Below are positions 16,657-25,270 of a DNA stretch of 64,000 bases, in pieces. Under the pieces are notes generated by a model that did not search any database, was not told the DNA's origin, and saw only the letters and a list, made by a program, of their open reading frames with translations. The stretch is taken from contig NZ_CP016634.1 of NCBI RefSeq assembly GCF_002741075.1, forward strand, positions 2,278,501 to 2,342,500. Reading direction: 5' to 3'. Within the stretch, counting starts at the first letter, position 1, and the number at the start of each line of letters is the position of its first letter. Position numbers and translations under genes: made by a program. Origin of the DNA: Pseudomonas putida. Lineage in GTDB: Bacteria; Pseudomonadota; Gammaproteobacteria; Pseudomonadales; Pseudomonadaceae.

Positions 16657-17412
16657 TCAGCCGTTGAAGTTCGCGTTGCGCTTCTCGACGAACGAGTCGC
16701 GGGCTTCCTGGGAATCCTGGGTGCGGTAGGCCTCAAGGGTGAAGCCCTGCTCCCAGCGGTATTTGTCTTCCAGGTTGCCGTCCTCGATGCCGTTGAGCGC
16801 CTCCTTGGCCAGGCGGATCATCGCCGGGCTCTTGGCAGCGATGGACGCGGCGATGCCCAGCGCGGTCTCGCGCAGTTGCTCGCGCGGCACCACACGCTCC
16901 ACCGCGCCCAGGCGATAGGCCTCGGCGGCGTCGATCATCTCGCCGGTAAAGTACATGTGGCGCACCTTCTGCACCGGGAACAGCCGCTGCAGGTGGGCAC
17001 CGCCGCCCATGGCGCCACGGTCCACTTCCGGCACGCCAAAGCGCGCGCAGTCGGCGGCGACGACGATGTCGGCGCCGCCGCAGATGCCGATGCCTCCGCC
17101 CAGGACGAAGCCATGCACGGCGACGATCACCGGCACCTTGTTGCGGTGCACGGCCTTGAAGGTGTCGTAGTTGCCCTTGTTGACCGCGACGATCAGGTTG
17201 CCGTCGGCGGCCAGTTCCTTGATATCGACCCCGGCGCAGAAGCCACGGCCTTCGGCGCGGATGACGATGACCCTGACCTGCGCGTCGTCGCCCAGCGCCT
17301 GCAGGGTGCTGGCGATGTCGGCCCAGCCTTGGCTGTTGAAGGCATTGACCGGGGGATGGTTGAAGACCATCTCGGCAATGCCGTTATCAATGCTCACGTT
17401 GAATGGTTGCAC
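16657..17412 (-). CDS. Enoyl-CoA hydratase/isomerase family protein
   Basis: 251 residues, standard crotonase size. The first oxyanion-hole segment is GRGFCAGVDIKEL and the second HGFVLGGGIGICGGADIVVA; the hydratase acid position lies in FGVPEVDRGAMGG. The start is a GTG with a poor ribosome site, so the true start is uncertain by a few codons. It sits between ipdC and the acyl-CoA dehydrogenase pair, so hydration of the enoyl-CoA those enzymes make is likely; the other hydratase (18495-19367) is then the better EchA20 (ring-D hydrolase) candidate, though the two assignments could be swapped. Confidence 0.82.
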   Translation of the reverse strand: MQPFNVSIDNGIAEMVFNHPPVNAFNSQGWADIASTLQALGDDAQVRVIVIRAEGRGFCAGVDIKELAADGNLIVAVNKGNYDTFKAVHRNKVPVIVAVHGFVLGGGIGICGGADIVVAADCARFGVPEVDRGAMGGGAHLQRLFPVQKVRHMYFTGEMIDAAEAYRLGAVERVVPREQLRETALGIAASIAAKSPAMIRLAKEALNGIEDGNLEDKYRWEQGFTLEAYRTQDSQEARDSFVEKRNANFNG

Positions 17413-17424
17413 TGGGAGTCCCCC

Positions 17425-18492
17425 TCACGAAATTCGGCGGCACAGCGCGCCCAGGCGCTGCTCGGCGTCCTGGACGATCTGCTCAATCAGTTCGGCGCAG
17501 CCCGGCAGGCTGTCGATACCCGCGGCCACTTGCCCGGCCGGCAGCACGCCCTCGGCGGGCCGGCCTTCGACCATGGCTTTCTGGATGACCATCGGGGCGT
17601 TGGCAGCCATCAGGCTCTGGGCGGCCGTCAGGCCCCCGTCGCGGCGCATCTTCAGCGCGCTGCCCAACAGCTGGCCCAGCCCCAGGCCGGTGTGGCGGCG
17701 GTAGGCCAGGCCACTGCGCACGGCCAGCAGCCAGCGGCGCAGGCCACTGCTGGTTTCGAGTTCATCGAGCAACTCGTTGCGGATCATGCGTTGCGGCAAG
17801 CCATCGATGGCCCGGCTGACAATCACCGCCGCTGGATCTTTCACCGCCAGGTAGCGCGCCAGGGTGGCCTGGGGCACGGGGCTGTCGGCGGTCATCAGAA
17901 AACGCGTGCCCATGGCGATGCCATCGGCGCCCTGGGCCAGGGCCGACACCAGCCCACGGCCATCCTTGAAGCCACCTGCGGCCACCACCGGCACCTGCAC
18001 GGCGTCCAGCACCTGGCCCAGCAACAGGGCCGTGGGTACCGCACCGGTATGGCCGCCGCCTTCGCCGCCCTGCACGGTCACCACGTCGGCGCCCATCTGC
18101 ACGGCCTTCTGCGCGTGCTTGAGGGCGCCCACGGTGGGCATGCAGACCACGCCGGCATCCTTGAGCCGGGCGATCATCTGCTTGCCGGGCGAGCGGCTGT
18201 AGCTGACCGCGCGTACCTGGTGGCGCACCACCAGCTCGACGATCTCTTCGGCATTGGCCTGGTACATATGGAAGTTGACCCCGAACGGGCGGTCGGTCAG
18301 GCGCTTGGTTTCGAGGATCGCCGCTTCCATCTGGCGCGGCTCGATGGTCGCCCCGGCCAAAAAGCCGAAGCCTCCGGCGTTGCAGGTGGCGGCCACCAGA
18401 CGCGGGTCGGCGACCCAGCCCATGGCGGTCTGAATGATCGGGTAACGGCAACCGAGTAAGGCGGTCAGCCGGGTATCGAGCGACACGGCCAT
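17425..18492 (-). CDS. ipdC: Flavin-dependent oxidoreductase IpdC (nitronate monooxygenase fold)
   Basis: 355 residues from the ATG that follows the upstream stop in TGAGCATG, with a GGGGAGGG site. The TIM-barrel 2-nitropropane-dioxygenase signatures are present: PIIQTAMGWVADPRLVAA, GVNFHMYQ, VTVQGGEGGGHTG and AAGGFKDGRGLVSAL (FMN phosphate site). In steroid clusters the relative next to ipdAB is IpdC/ScdK, which acts on the HIEC-CoA ring-D intermediate before ring opening. Position between the hydratase and ipdB confirms this better than the generic nitronate monooxygenase name. Confidence 0.83.
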   Translation of the reverse strand: MAVSLDTRLTALLGCRYPIIQTAMGWVADPRLVAATCNAGGFGFLAGATIEPRQMEAAILETKRLTDRPFGVNFHMYQANAEEIVELVVRHQVRAVSYSRSPGKQMIARLKDAGVVCMPTVGALKHAQKAVQMGADVVTVQGGEGGGHTGAVPTALLLGQVLDAVQVPVVAAGGFKDGRGLVSALAQGADGIAMGTRFLMTADSPVPQATLARYLAVKDPAAVIVSRAIDGLPQRMIRNELLDELETSSGLRRWLLAVRSGLAYRRHTGLGLGQLLGSALKMRRDGGLTAAQSLMAANAPMVIQKAMVEGRPAEGVLPAGQVAAGIDSLPGCAELIEQIVQDAEQRLGALCRRIS

Positions 18493-18494
18493 GC

Positions 18495-19367
18495 TCACGC
18501 CCTCCCCTGTTCACGCTGGGAGCTGGCCATGGCCTTGGCGTCATACCCGCCCAGGCGATCGCCTGACACCAGCTCGTTGTGGGCATGGGCGAAATGATGC
18601 AGGCCGAACACCATGTCCATGGTCGAGCGTTTGCCCATCAGGTCTTCGGCGTTGTTCACCGCCTGCTTGCTCAGTTGCAGGCCCAGGCGCGGCATCTGGG
18701 CGATCTGCCCGGCCATGGCCAGGGTTTCCTGCTCCAGCTGCTCGCGGGGTACCACGCGGTTGAGCATGCCCATCTGGTAGGCACGCGCCGCCGGCATCGG
18801 CGCGCCGAGGAAGAGAAACTCCTTGGCGATACGTGGGTTGAGCTCATGCACATGGGCGAAGTACTCCACCCCCGGAATCCCCATGCGCACCACCGGGTCG
18901 CGGAAGTACGCATCGTCGCTGGCCACGATCAGGTCGCAGACCCAGGCCAGCATCAGGCCGCCAGCGATACAGGCGCCCTGGACCATGGCGATGGTCGGCT
19001 TGGGCATGTCGCGCCAGCGCCGGCACATGCCCAGGTACACCTCCTGCTCGCGGGCATAGAGGAACTCGCCCCCAGGCTTGTCGACGTGGTCGTACCACAG
19101 GCTCACGCGCTCGAAGCTCTGGTTCACGTCACGCCCTGGCGTGCCGATGTCGTGCCCGGCGGAGAAATGCTTGCCGGCTCCGCGCAGGACGATGACCTTG
19201 ACGTTGTCATCGGCGCACGCACGGGCGAAGGCCGCGTCCAGGGCATAGGTCATCCGCGAGTTCTGGGCGTTGTGGTACTCGGGGCGGTTCATGGTGACCA
19301 GGGCTACCGCGTCCCGCACTTCGTACAGCACCACCTCATCGGCCTCTTTATTGTTTTGCTCGCTCAT
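18495..19367 (-). CDS. Enoyl-CoA hydratase-family protein, probable EchA20-like ring-D hydrolase
   Basis: 290 residues, about 40 longer than a typical crotonase because of an insert after the first oxyanion segment (HFSAGHDIGTPGRD ... YDHVDKPGGEFLYAREQEVYLG). The second oxyanion segment is QGACIAGGLMLAWVCDLIVA, and an unusual GVEYFAHVHELNP replaces the usual hydratase acid region. It lies directly between ipdB and ipdC, the place held by echA20 in mycobacteria, whose product opens ring D of HIEC-CoA. Assignment rests on synteny and is therefore only probable. Confidence 0.75.
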   Translation of the reverse strand: MSEQNNKEADEVVLYEVRDAVALVTMNRPEYHNAQNSRMTYALDAAFARACADDNVKVIVLRGAGKHFSAGHDIGTPGRDVNQSFERVSLWYDHVDKPGGEFLYAREQEVYLGMCRRWRDMPKPTIAMVQGACIAGGLMLAWVCDLIVASDDAYFRDPVVRMGIPGVEYFAHVHELNPRIAKEFLFLGAPMPAARAYQMGMLNRVVPREQLEQETLAMAGQIAQMPRLGLQLSKQAVNNAEDLMGKRSTMDMVFGLHHFAHAHNELVSGDRLGGYDAKAMASSQREQGRA

Positions 19368-19405
19368 TACTGCACTCCGGCAAGGCGGTTGGCTGGAACG
19401 GGCTG

Positions 19406-20209
19406 TCAGCGCGCTGGGCGCTGCCCCGGTGGGTTGTCCTTGAGTTGGCTGGCACGCAGGTTGTGCGGGTCCAGTCGCTGGATCAGCTGCAACTGCACCT
19501 CGGTCGGCGCGGTGGTCACCGGGCAGTGCTCGGGCACATGCAGGGCAAAGCCTGTGTTGTCGCGCACCTCATCCAGGCTGACGCCCGGGTGCAGCGAGCG
19601 CACGCGCACCTGGTGCTGGGGCCCGAGGAAGTCGAGCACGCACAGGTCGGTGACGATCAGGCGGATGTCGATGTCATCGAGCGACCAGCCACGGGCCAGG
19701 CGCTCGGGGTTGTAGCCCACCGAGGCGACCACGTCGCACTCGCCCTCGACGAACACCCGCCGGTTGTGACTGGGCACGTAGAACGAGTTGGCATGGCTGA
19801 TGGAGTTGCCCGGCAGGCCGCGCACACCGAGCATCTGCGCCTTGGGCTTCTGGTAGTCGCCGCCGATGCAGGAGATGTTGGCCTGGCCGAAACGGTCGAC
19901 CTGGATCGGCCCGATCATGGCGTGGCGCTTACCGCTCCAGACGTTGTCGAAGATGCGCGAGAAGCCCATCCAGCTGTCGCGCTTGGGCTCGTAGCCATTG
20001 CGCGCACCGACCGGCACGGGCTCGGCGACCATATAGGCCTCCGAGTCGGTCATCATCAGTTTCGGGTTGTTGTCGAGCATGCTCAGGGAGGCCGCCAGGC
20101 GCGGGATCACGCCGATGCCGGTGGCCAGGACTTCGCCGTCGTCGCGCCAGGCTTGGGCGGCGGCGCAGATCATCAGTTCGGCGAGGCTGTAGGTGCTTGC
20201 AGTGGTCAT
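19406..20209 (-). CDS. ipdB: COCHEA-CoA hydrolase subunit IpdB (CoA-transferase family, beta)
   Basis: 267 residues, CoA-transferase beta-like fold (YSLAELMICAAAQAWRDDGEVLATGIGVIPRLAA). It pairs with the alpha subunit gene that ends 12 nt upstream. IpdAB are CoA-transferase-like proteins that act as a hydrolase opening the last ring (ring C) of the steroid remnant; they correspond to ScdL1/L2 of Comamonas. The conserved tandem and the surrounding hsaC/ipdC genes make the assignment strong. Confidence 0.87.
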   Translation of the reverse strand: MTTASTYSLAELMICAAAQAWRDDGEVLATGIGVIPRLAASLSMLDNNPKLMMTDSEAYMVAEPVPVGARNGYEPKRDSWMGFSRIFDNVWSGKRHAMIGPIQVDRFGQANISCIGGDYQKPKAQMLGVRGLPGNSISHANSFYVPSHNRRVFVEGECDVVASVGYNPERLARGWSLDDIDIRLIVTDLCVLDFLGPQHQVRVRSLHPGVSLDEVRDNTGFALHVPEHCPVTTAPTEVQLQLIQRLDPHNLRASQLKDNPPGQRPAR

Positions 20210-20221
20210 GACGTTCCTCGC

Positions 20222-21103
20222 TTAGAAAACCGGCAGGGGCAGTCGACGGATGGCCTCAAGGCCCCCGCAACGCTCCAGGTACTGGGAGTGGGAACAGGCC
20301 ACGTACTGATCGACATAGGCCTGCCAGCCCTCTTCGCTCTGCGCCGAGGCGACGTAGGCCTTGAAGTGCGGGACGTCGAAGCCGTACAGCGGCGCGCAGG
20401 ACGAGGGATGTGCACCCCCCGGCACATTGGCCACCGCCGTGGTCAGGTTGCGCTCCCAGAACACCTGGTGCGCACGCGCCGGGTCCGCGTGGAACCACGC
20501 GCTCTCGACCAGTTCGTCGCAGGTGACGTAGGTGCGCGCCGCGGCCCGCACGAACAGGTCATCCATGTAGTGGTCGGGGCCGGCGATCTGGCACACGCCG
20601 CGCGCATCGGCGCGGTCCACGTGCACCAGGGCGGCGTCGAGCTTGAGTGCCGGCATCGCGACCCAATCGCGGCCATCGCCGTAAGGCGAGGCGATCAGCT
20701 TGATCTCGGGGTTGTGGCGCAGCACGTCGGTGCCCAGGCCCACCGCCGTGGGGATGAACGGCACGTTCATGGCGGCGGCGCGCAGGCCCAGCAGCAGCAT
20801 GCCTTCGTCGATTTCCATCACTTCGATGGCGCCTTCCTGACGCGCCTTGCGAAAGTACGGTTCGAGCGGGATGAAGTCGAGGGAGACGAAGGCGAACACC
20901 AGTTTCTTCACCTTGCCAGCGGCGCACAGCAGGCCGACGTCGGCACCACCATAGGCGACGATGGTCAGGTCCTTGAGGTCCGAGCGCAGGATCTCGCGCA
21001 CCAGCGCCATAGGTTTGCGGCGCGGGCCCCAGCCGCCGATGCCGAGGGTCATGCCGTCGCGCAGCTGGGCGACCATCTCGGCCGTGGTCATCTGTTTATC
21101 CAT
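20222..21103 (-). CDS. ipdA: COCHEA-CoA hydrolase subunit IpdA (CoA-transferase family, alpha)
   Basis: 293 residues from the ATG with GAGG nine bases upstream; an alternative ATG five codons earlier overlaps the hsaC stop in ATGA. The alpha-subunit features are the glycine-rich GMTLGIGGWGPRRKPMAL and the acidic segment EVMEIDEGMLLLGLRAAAMNVPF, containing the glutamate region used in catalysis. Forms the heterodimer with IpdB and hydrolyses ring C of the COCHEA-CoA intermediate. Overlap or near-overlap with hsaC shows they are cotranscribed. Confidence 0.87.
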   Translation of the reverse strand: MDKQMTTAEMVAQLRDGMTLGIGGWGPRRKPMALVREILRSDLKDLTIVAYGGADVGLLCAAGKVKKLVFAFVSLDFIPLEPYFRKARQEGAIEVMEIDEGMLLLGLRAAAMNVPFIPTAVGLGTDVLRHNPEIKLIASPYGDGRDWVAMPALKLDAALVHVDRADARGVCQIAGPDHYMDDLFVRAAARTYVTCDELVESAWFHADPARAHQVFWERNLTTAVANVPGGAHPSSCAPLYGFDVPHFKAYVASAQSEEGWQAYVDQYVACSHSQYLERCGGLEAIRRLPLPVF

Positions 21104-21114
21104 GGGTGTTGTCC

Positions 21115-22011
21115 TCATTGGCGGCCGACGCTGAAGTCATGGCCCCACTGGCTGACCACCGTGCTTTCGAACGGGGTGTGGCGGCTCCAGTCGACGACCA
21201 GGCCGTCGCAGCCGTACTCCAGGTCGAAACCGGACGGGGTCTTCATGTAGAAGGAGATCATCTGATCGTTGGTGTGCTGGCCCAGGGTCGCGGAGAGCTT
21301 CACGCCGTTGGCGTGCATGCGGTCCAGGGCGCGGCCGACGTCCTCCAGGCCATCGACCTCGACCATCATGTGCACGCAGCCGCTGGGCACTGGGCATTCG
21401 AAGATCGCCAGCGAATGGTGGCGGCCGTTGTTGCAGTGCATGAAGTGGATGCGTTTTTCCGGCTCGGCAGGATCCGGGGTGAAGCGCACCTTCATCAGGT
21501 CCGACAGGCCAAAGCCCATCACCTGCTCATAGAAATCACGGCAGCGATCGAAGGTCGGTGCTGGCAGCACCACATGGCCCATGCCCAGCGCGTCGCTGAC
21601 GAAACCGCGCACGCCCACCGGGGAGACGAAGCGGGCGAAGTCCTGGCGCGGGCCCCAGTACAGCTCATGGCGGTTGCCATCGGGGTCGGCGAACAGCGCC
21701 AGCGCCTGGACCTGGCGCAGCGCGGCTTGCTCAGCGCTGCCCTGCTCCACCGCCACGCCTGCGGCGTGCAGCTCGGCCACGGCTTGGTCGAAGGCGGCCT
21801 GGCCGGCCACTTCCCAGCCACAAGCGCCGAAACCGTCCTGGGCGCTGTGCTGCACCAGGATGCGGTAAGGGCGCTCGTCCATTTTCAGGAACAGACGCTC
21901 GCCGCTCTCATCCTCGACCACCATCATGCCCAGCACCTGGCTGGCGTAGTGACGCCACTGCGCAAGGTCGCTGGAACGTACGGTGACGTAACCCAGGCCA
22001 CGGATATCCAT
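21115..22011 (-). CDS. hsaC: Extradiol ring-cleavage dioxygenase HsaC/TesB (3,4-DHSA dioxygenase)
   Basis: 298 residues from the ATG with AGGAG upstream. Two-domain type-I extradiol dioxygenase of the BphC kind: the Fe(II) ligands are His146 (LGMGHVVL), His214 (GCVHMMVEV) and Glu265 (GFDLEYG). It cleaves the catechol ring A of 3,4-DHSA formed by HsaAB. First gene of the ten-gene minus-strand operon, with island operator O4 82 nt upstream. Biphenyl-type dioxygenases are the family alternative, but the context fixes the steroid role. Confidence 0.9.
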   Translation of the reverse strand: MDIRGLGYVTVRSSDLAQWRHYASQVLGMMVVEDESGERLFLKMDERPYRILVQHSAQDGFGACGWEVAGQAAFDQAVAELHAAGVAVEQGSAEQAALRQVQALALFADPDGNRHELYWGPRQDFARFVSPVGVRGFVSDALGMGHVVLPAPTFDRCRDFYEQVMGFGLSDLMKVRFTPDPAEPEKRIHFMHCNNGRHHSLAIFECPVPSGCVHMMVEVDGLEDVGRALDRMHANGVKLSATLGQHTNDQMISFYMKTPSGFDLEYGCDGLVVDWSRHTPFESTVVSQWGHDFSVGRQ

Positions 22012-22093
22012 GCACGATCTCCTCGTTATTGTTCTAGGCACGAGCCGCGAGGGCTCTTGATGGTCGTATTCAAGCCAGTTGACGAGGGAGCGT

Positions 22094-22111
22094 CATCGTC
22101 CAATAGGACTA
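22094..22111 (-). promoter_or_regulatory. Island operator O4 before hsaC
   Basis: On the minus strand TAGTCC, spacer TATT, GGACGATG; 82 nt upstream of the hsaC start codon, at the head of the ten-gene operon. Confidence 0.7.
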
Positions 22112-22190
22112 CCGGCCCTGAGGCCGCGTGATACCGCCAGGAGCAACGGCCTTGCTCCGTGGCGAATGCTTCGCGGGTAAACCCGCTCCC

Positions 22191-22748
22191 ACAGGTACGG
22201 TGCTGTGTCATGAGCAGCACAGAACCTGTGGGAACGGGTTCACCCGCGAACACCGGCAAAGCCGGTGCCATACCCGGCGATTGCGGAAATGGGGCTGCGT
22301 TGCAGCCCCCGATGGGCTTATTGCTTGTTGCGGAAATGCGGAATGACTTTCTCGCCGATGTTGCGCAGGGTCTCCCACAGGTACGGTGCTGTGTCATGAG
22401 CAGCACAGAACCTGTGGGAGCGGGTTCACCCGCGAACACCGGCAAAGCCGGTGCCATACCCGGCGACTGCGGAAATGGGGCTGCGTTGCAGCCCCCGATG
22501 GGCTTATTGCTTGTTGCGGAAATGCGGAATGACCTTCTCGCCGATGTTGCGCAGGGTCTCCCACAGGTACGGTGCTGTGTCATGAGCAGCACAGAATCTG
22601 TGGGAGCGGGTTCACCCGCGAACACCGGCAAAGCCGGTGCCATACCCGGCGATTGCGGAAATGGGGCTGCGTTGCAGCCCCTGATGGGCTTACTGCTTGT
22701 TGCGGAAATGCGGAATGACTTTCTCGCCGATGTTGCGCAGGGTCTCCA
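22191..22748. repeat. 186-bp unit in three direct tandem copies, containing a REP and the 3' end of the monooxygenase gene
   Basis: Copies start at 22191, 22377 and 22563, each beginning ACAGGTACGGTGCTGTGTCA and ending with GTTGCGCAGGGTCTCC. Each copy holds a REP (GCGGGTTCACCCGCGAA), a GGCAAAGCCGGTGCC hairpin half and the last ~17 codons of the monooxygenase gene with its stop. Only the third copy is joined to the gene; the first two are orphan 3' ends. They differ at a handful of positions, so the amplification is recent. No other gene exists in 22112-22689. Confidence 0.9.
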
Positions 22749-23814
22749 GCTGAGCCCACTGCGGCACGGTGCCCATCTGGCAGATGAACAGGATTTCGTC
22801 AGCGCCAGCGTCGATCAGGCGCTGCACGTAACCGATGCAATCCTCGACGGTGCCGTAGGCGTGGTTGGGGTTCATCATCGCCATGGTCGGGTCGGAGAAG
22901 TCCACGCGCACTTCCTCGGAGGCGAAGCGCGACTTGATCACCGCCTGGCCGTTGCCATCGACGTAGGTGTCGTCCTTCCACTTCTCCGGGTCCGGACGCT
23001 CACCACCGCCGTACCAGTAGCCCAGCGACTCCATGAAGTAACGCTGACCACGGATACCGATGCGGCGTGCAGCCTCGTTGTCATCCAGCACGATGGCCGG
23101 GCACAGCGCGGCGATGTGGCGGTTCGGGCGGAAACCGACCTGGTTGCGCTCTTCACGATTGTCGAAGGCCTGGTGGTACACCTCGACCTTCTTGGCGATC
23201 TCTTCAGGGCCGCCAAAGCCCAGCACCAGCGCGCCCATGCCACGGCCACCGGCGTTCTTCAGCGACTCGGTGTTGGTGCAGGCCAGGTACATCGGCGGGT
23301 GCGGATCCTGGTACGGCTTGGGATGGATCGGACGCTTGGGGATCTTGACGAAGTCGCCGTGGTGCTCGATCTCGTCCTGCACGAACATTTTCGGGATCAG
23401 GTACATGGCCTCGTCGATCTGCGGCTGCAAGGTCGCCAGGTCGTAGCCAAAGGTGCCGGCCTCTTGCTGGGTACCGCCCTTGCCCACGCCGAAGTGCACA
23501 CGCCCCTTGGACAGCAGGTCCAGGGTGGCGATGCGCTCGGCCACCTTGACCGGGTGGTTCATTGCCGGCGGCAGGCACACCACGCCGTGGCCGATGCCGA
23601 TGCGCTCGGTCTTGCCGGCCACGAAGGCGAGCATGGTTTCCGGCGCGGACATGTGCGAGTAGTTGGTCAGCGCGGTGTGCTCCACGCACCAGAAGGTGTC
23701 GAAGCCCAGCTTGTCGGCCAGCACCGCCTGCTCGACGGTGTCATCGAAGATCTTGCGGTCACCCTCGCGGCTGGCATCGATCGTCTGGGCTTCGTAAATC
23801 AGCGAGAATTTCAT
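22690..23814 (-). CDS. LLM-class (luciferase-like) flavin-dependent monooxygenase of unknown steroid step
   Basis: 374 residues, full length for bacterial-luciferase-like TIM barrels: N-terminal MKFSLIYEAQT, FWCVEHTALTNYSH, VVCLPPAMNHPVKVAERIATLDLLSKGRVHFGVGKGG (flavin region), and DEILFICQMG at the end. These enzymes use FMNH2 supplied by a separate reductase; HsaB (25332-25850) is a candidate partner. It sits between hsaC and hsaA but no such enzyme is part of the standard HsaABCD scheme, so the substrate is open: a Baeyer-Villiger-type or side-chain oxidation is possible. A degenerate operator copy (O5) lies 79 nt upstream. Its 3' end has been triplicated. Confidence 0.82.
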   Translation of the reverse strand: MKFSLIYEAQTIDASREGDRKIFDDTVEQAVLADKLGFDTFWCVEHTALTNYSHMSAPETMLAFVAGKTERIGIGHGVVCLPPAMNHPVKVAERIATLDLLSKGRVHFGVGKGGTQQEAGTFGYDLATLQPQIDEAMYLIPKMFVQDEIEHHGDFVKIPKRPIHPKPYQDPHPPMYLACTNTESLKNAGGRGMGALVLGFGGPEEIAKKVEVYHQAFDNREERNQVGFRPNRHIAALCPAIVLDDNEAARRIGIRGQRYFMESLGYWYGGGERPDPEKWKDDTYVDGNGQAVIKSRFASEEVRVDFSDPTMAMMNPNHAYGTVEDCIGYVQRLIDAGADEILFICQMGTVPQWAQLETLRNIGEKVIPHFRNKQ

Positions 23815-23893
23815 GTGCGTTCCTTGTTGTTCTGTCGACGTTGGCCGGCAGCGCCGGCCTTGGTCACATCCTCTGGCATCGCGAATGCGCTCG

Positions 23894-23912
23894 AATCCCT
23901 AAAACGGACTAG
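23894..23912 (-). promoter_or_regulatory. Degenerate island operator O5 before the luciferase-like gene
   Basis: Minus strand: CTAGTCC, spacer GTTT, TAGGGATT. Only the left arm fits the consensus; the right arm resembles that of O6 (GAGGGATG) instead, so O5 and O6 may form a variant subclass. Confidence 0.4.
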
Positions 23913-23937
23913 CCGGTTTCGGTGAGCGCCCAATGGC

Positions 23938-25119
23938 TCAGAGGAAGAAGTCGGTGGTGTCCTGGCCCATGCTCACGCCTCCGAGGTTCCAGGCGTACTT
24001 GGCCGGGCTGTTGGCGACGTGGGCGCGACCGGTGTGGATGTCACGGAACGCACGGTTGATCGGGTGGCCACGGAAGATGGTCGAGGCGCCGCTGTTGAAC
24101 ATCAGCTGCGCTGCGGCCTTGGCGCAGCGATCGGCCACCAGGGCCGAGTCGTAGCGCATCTTCACCCGCGCCTGCATCTCAAGCGGGGTGCCGGCGCGGG
24201 CGTTGTCGAGCATCACCTCGAAGTTGCGCAGCAGCACGGTGCGGCACTCATCGACGCAGACCATGGCATCGGCCAGGGCGCTCTGGGCAGCGGGGTCCTG
24301 GAGCATCTTGCGACCATCGTTGACCGCCACCCGCGCCTTGTTGTGGGCGATGAAGTGATCCACCGCGCCCTGCAGCGCACCGATGGCCGAGGACGACACC
24401 GCGCGCACGAAGATCTGCCCGAACGGCAGGCGGTACAGCGGGGAGGTGTTGACCGCGTTGCCCGGGCTCTGCTGCATGAAACCGTCGACGGCGCGGTGGG
24501 TGCGGTACTCGGGCACGAAAGCGCCCTCGACCAGCACGTCGTGGGAGCCGGTGGCTTCCAGGCCCATCACGTTCCAGTTGTCGAGAATCTGGTAGTCGCT
24601 GCGCGGCACCAGGAAGGTGCGGTAGTCCGGTGCACCGCCCGGCTCCGCTGGCGGCACCATCGCCCCGAGGAACGCCCATTGGCAATGCTTGCTGCCCGAG
24701 GAGAAGCCCCAGCGACCGCTCAGGCGAAAGCCCCCCTCAACCCGCTCGACCTTGCCCACCGGCATATAAGACGAGGAAATCAGCACGGAGGTGTCCTGGC
24801 CCCAGACATCCTGTGCGGCGCGGTCATCGAACAGCGCCAGCTGCCAGTTGTGGATGGCCACCACGCCAAGTACCCAGGCCGACGACATACAGCCTTCGGC
24901 CAGGGTCATCTGCACTTCGAAGAAATCCTTGGGTTCGAGCTCCAGGCCCTGCCAGCGGGCCGGCTGCAGAATGCGGAAGAAGCCCGCCTCGTGGAAGTCG
25001 GCGAGGGTCTGCTCCGGCAGGCGGCCCATCTGCGCGGCCTGCTCGGCACGTTCACGCAACACCGGGACCAGCTCACGGGCGCGCTGGCGCAACTGTTGGC
25101 GTACGAGGTCTTGATTCAT
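23938..25119 (-). CDS. hsaA: 3-HSA hydroxylase oxygenase HsaA/TesA2 (flavin-dependent, acyl-CoA dehydrogenase fold)
   Basis: 393 residues from the ATG with GAGGAG nine bases upstream; the frame is open another 33 codons upstream without a site. Acyl-CoA-dehydrogenase-like two-component monooxygenase features are seen throughout: RWQGLELEPKDFFEV, GRWGFSSGSKHCQWAFLGAMV, NWNVMGLEATGSHDVLVEGAFVP and SGASTIFRGHPINRAFRDIHTG. It hydroxylates the phenolic secosteroid 3-HSA to the catechol 3,4-DHSA using reduced flavin from HsaB, encoded divergently. The substrate then goes to HsaC. Confidence 0.87.
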   Translation of the reverse strand: MNQDLVRQQLRQRARELVPVLRERAEQAAQMGRLPEQTLADFHEAGFFRILQPARWQGLELEPKDFFEVQMTLAEGCMSSAWVLGVVAIHNWQLALFDDRAAQDVWGQDTSVLISSSYMPVGKVERVEGGFRLSGRWGFSSGSKHCQWAFLGAMVPPAEPGGAPDYRTFLVPRSDYQILDNWNVMGLEATGSHDVLVEGAFVPEYRTHRAVDGFMQQSPGNAVNTSPLYRLPFGQIFVRAVSSSAIGALQGAVDHFIAHNKARVAVNDGRKMLQDPAAQSALADAMVCVDECRTVLLRNFEVMLDNARAGTPLEMQARVKMRYDSALVADRCAKAAAQLMFNSGASTIFRGHPINRAFRDIHTGRAHVANSPAKYAWNLGGVSMGQDTTDFFL

Positions 25120-25215
25120 CTTGTTGTTCTCCTCTGATCGCCCCGTTCCCCGGAGCGTGCGAGAGAGGCGTTGGGCCTCCACCGTGGGCATTGCAACAAG
25201 GTGAATCGCGCGCGA

Positions 25216-25235
25216 CATCCCTCAAACGGACCATG
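25216..25235 (-). promoter_or_regulatory. Degenerate island operator O6 before hsaA
   Basis: Minus strand: CATGGTCC, spacer GTTT, GAGGGATG, 96 nt upstream of the hsaA start. Partly matches the consensus and closely matches O5. Confidence 0.4.
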
Positions 25236-25252
25236 TGAGGGTGCGCATCGAC

Positions 25253-25270
25253 TAGTCCCGTTGGACGATG
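25253..25270 (+). promoter_or_regulatory. Island operator O7 before hsaB
   Basis: TAGTCC, spacer CGTT, GGACGATG, 61 nt before the hsaB start; followed by TTGC as in O9b. Confidence 0.7.

Noticed and set aside
16651..18459. 602-codon plus-strand frame opposite the hydratase and ipdC
   Set aside because: Antisense shadow; spans two real genes and their gap.
17425..18492. Simple nitronate monooxygenase for nitroalkane detoxification
   Set aside because: Its place between ipdB-hydratase and the acyl-CoA dehydrogenases fits IpdC; nothing suggests nitroalkane metabolism.
22191..22748. CRISPR-like regular repeat spacing
   Set aside because: The units are contiguous 186-bp tandem copies without unique spacers, and they include coding sequence.
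22159..23925. Long plus-strand open frame (588 codons) opposite the luciferase-like gene
   Set aside because: It is an antisense shadow of GC-rich codons, helped by the repeat length being divisible by three; protein is low-complexity His/Arg/Val.
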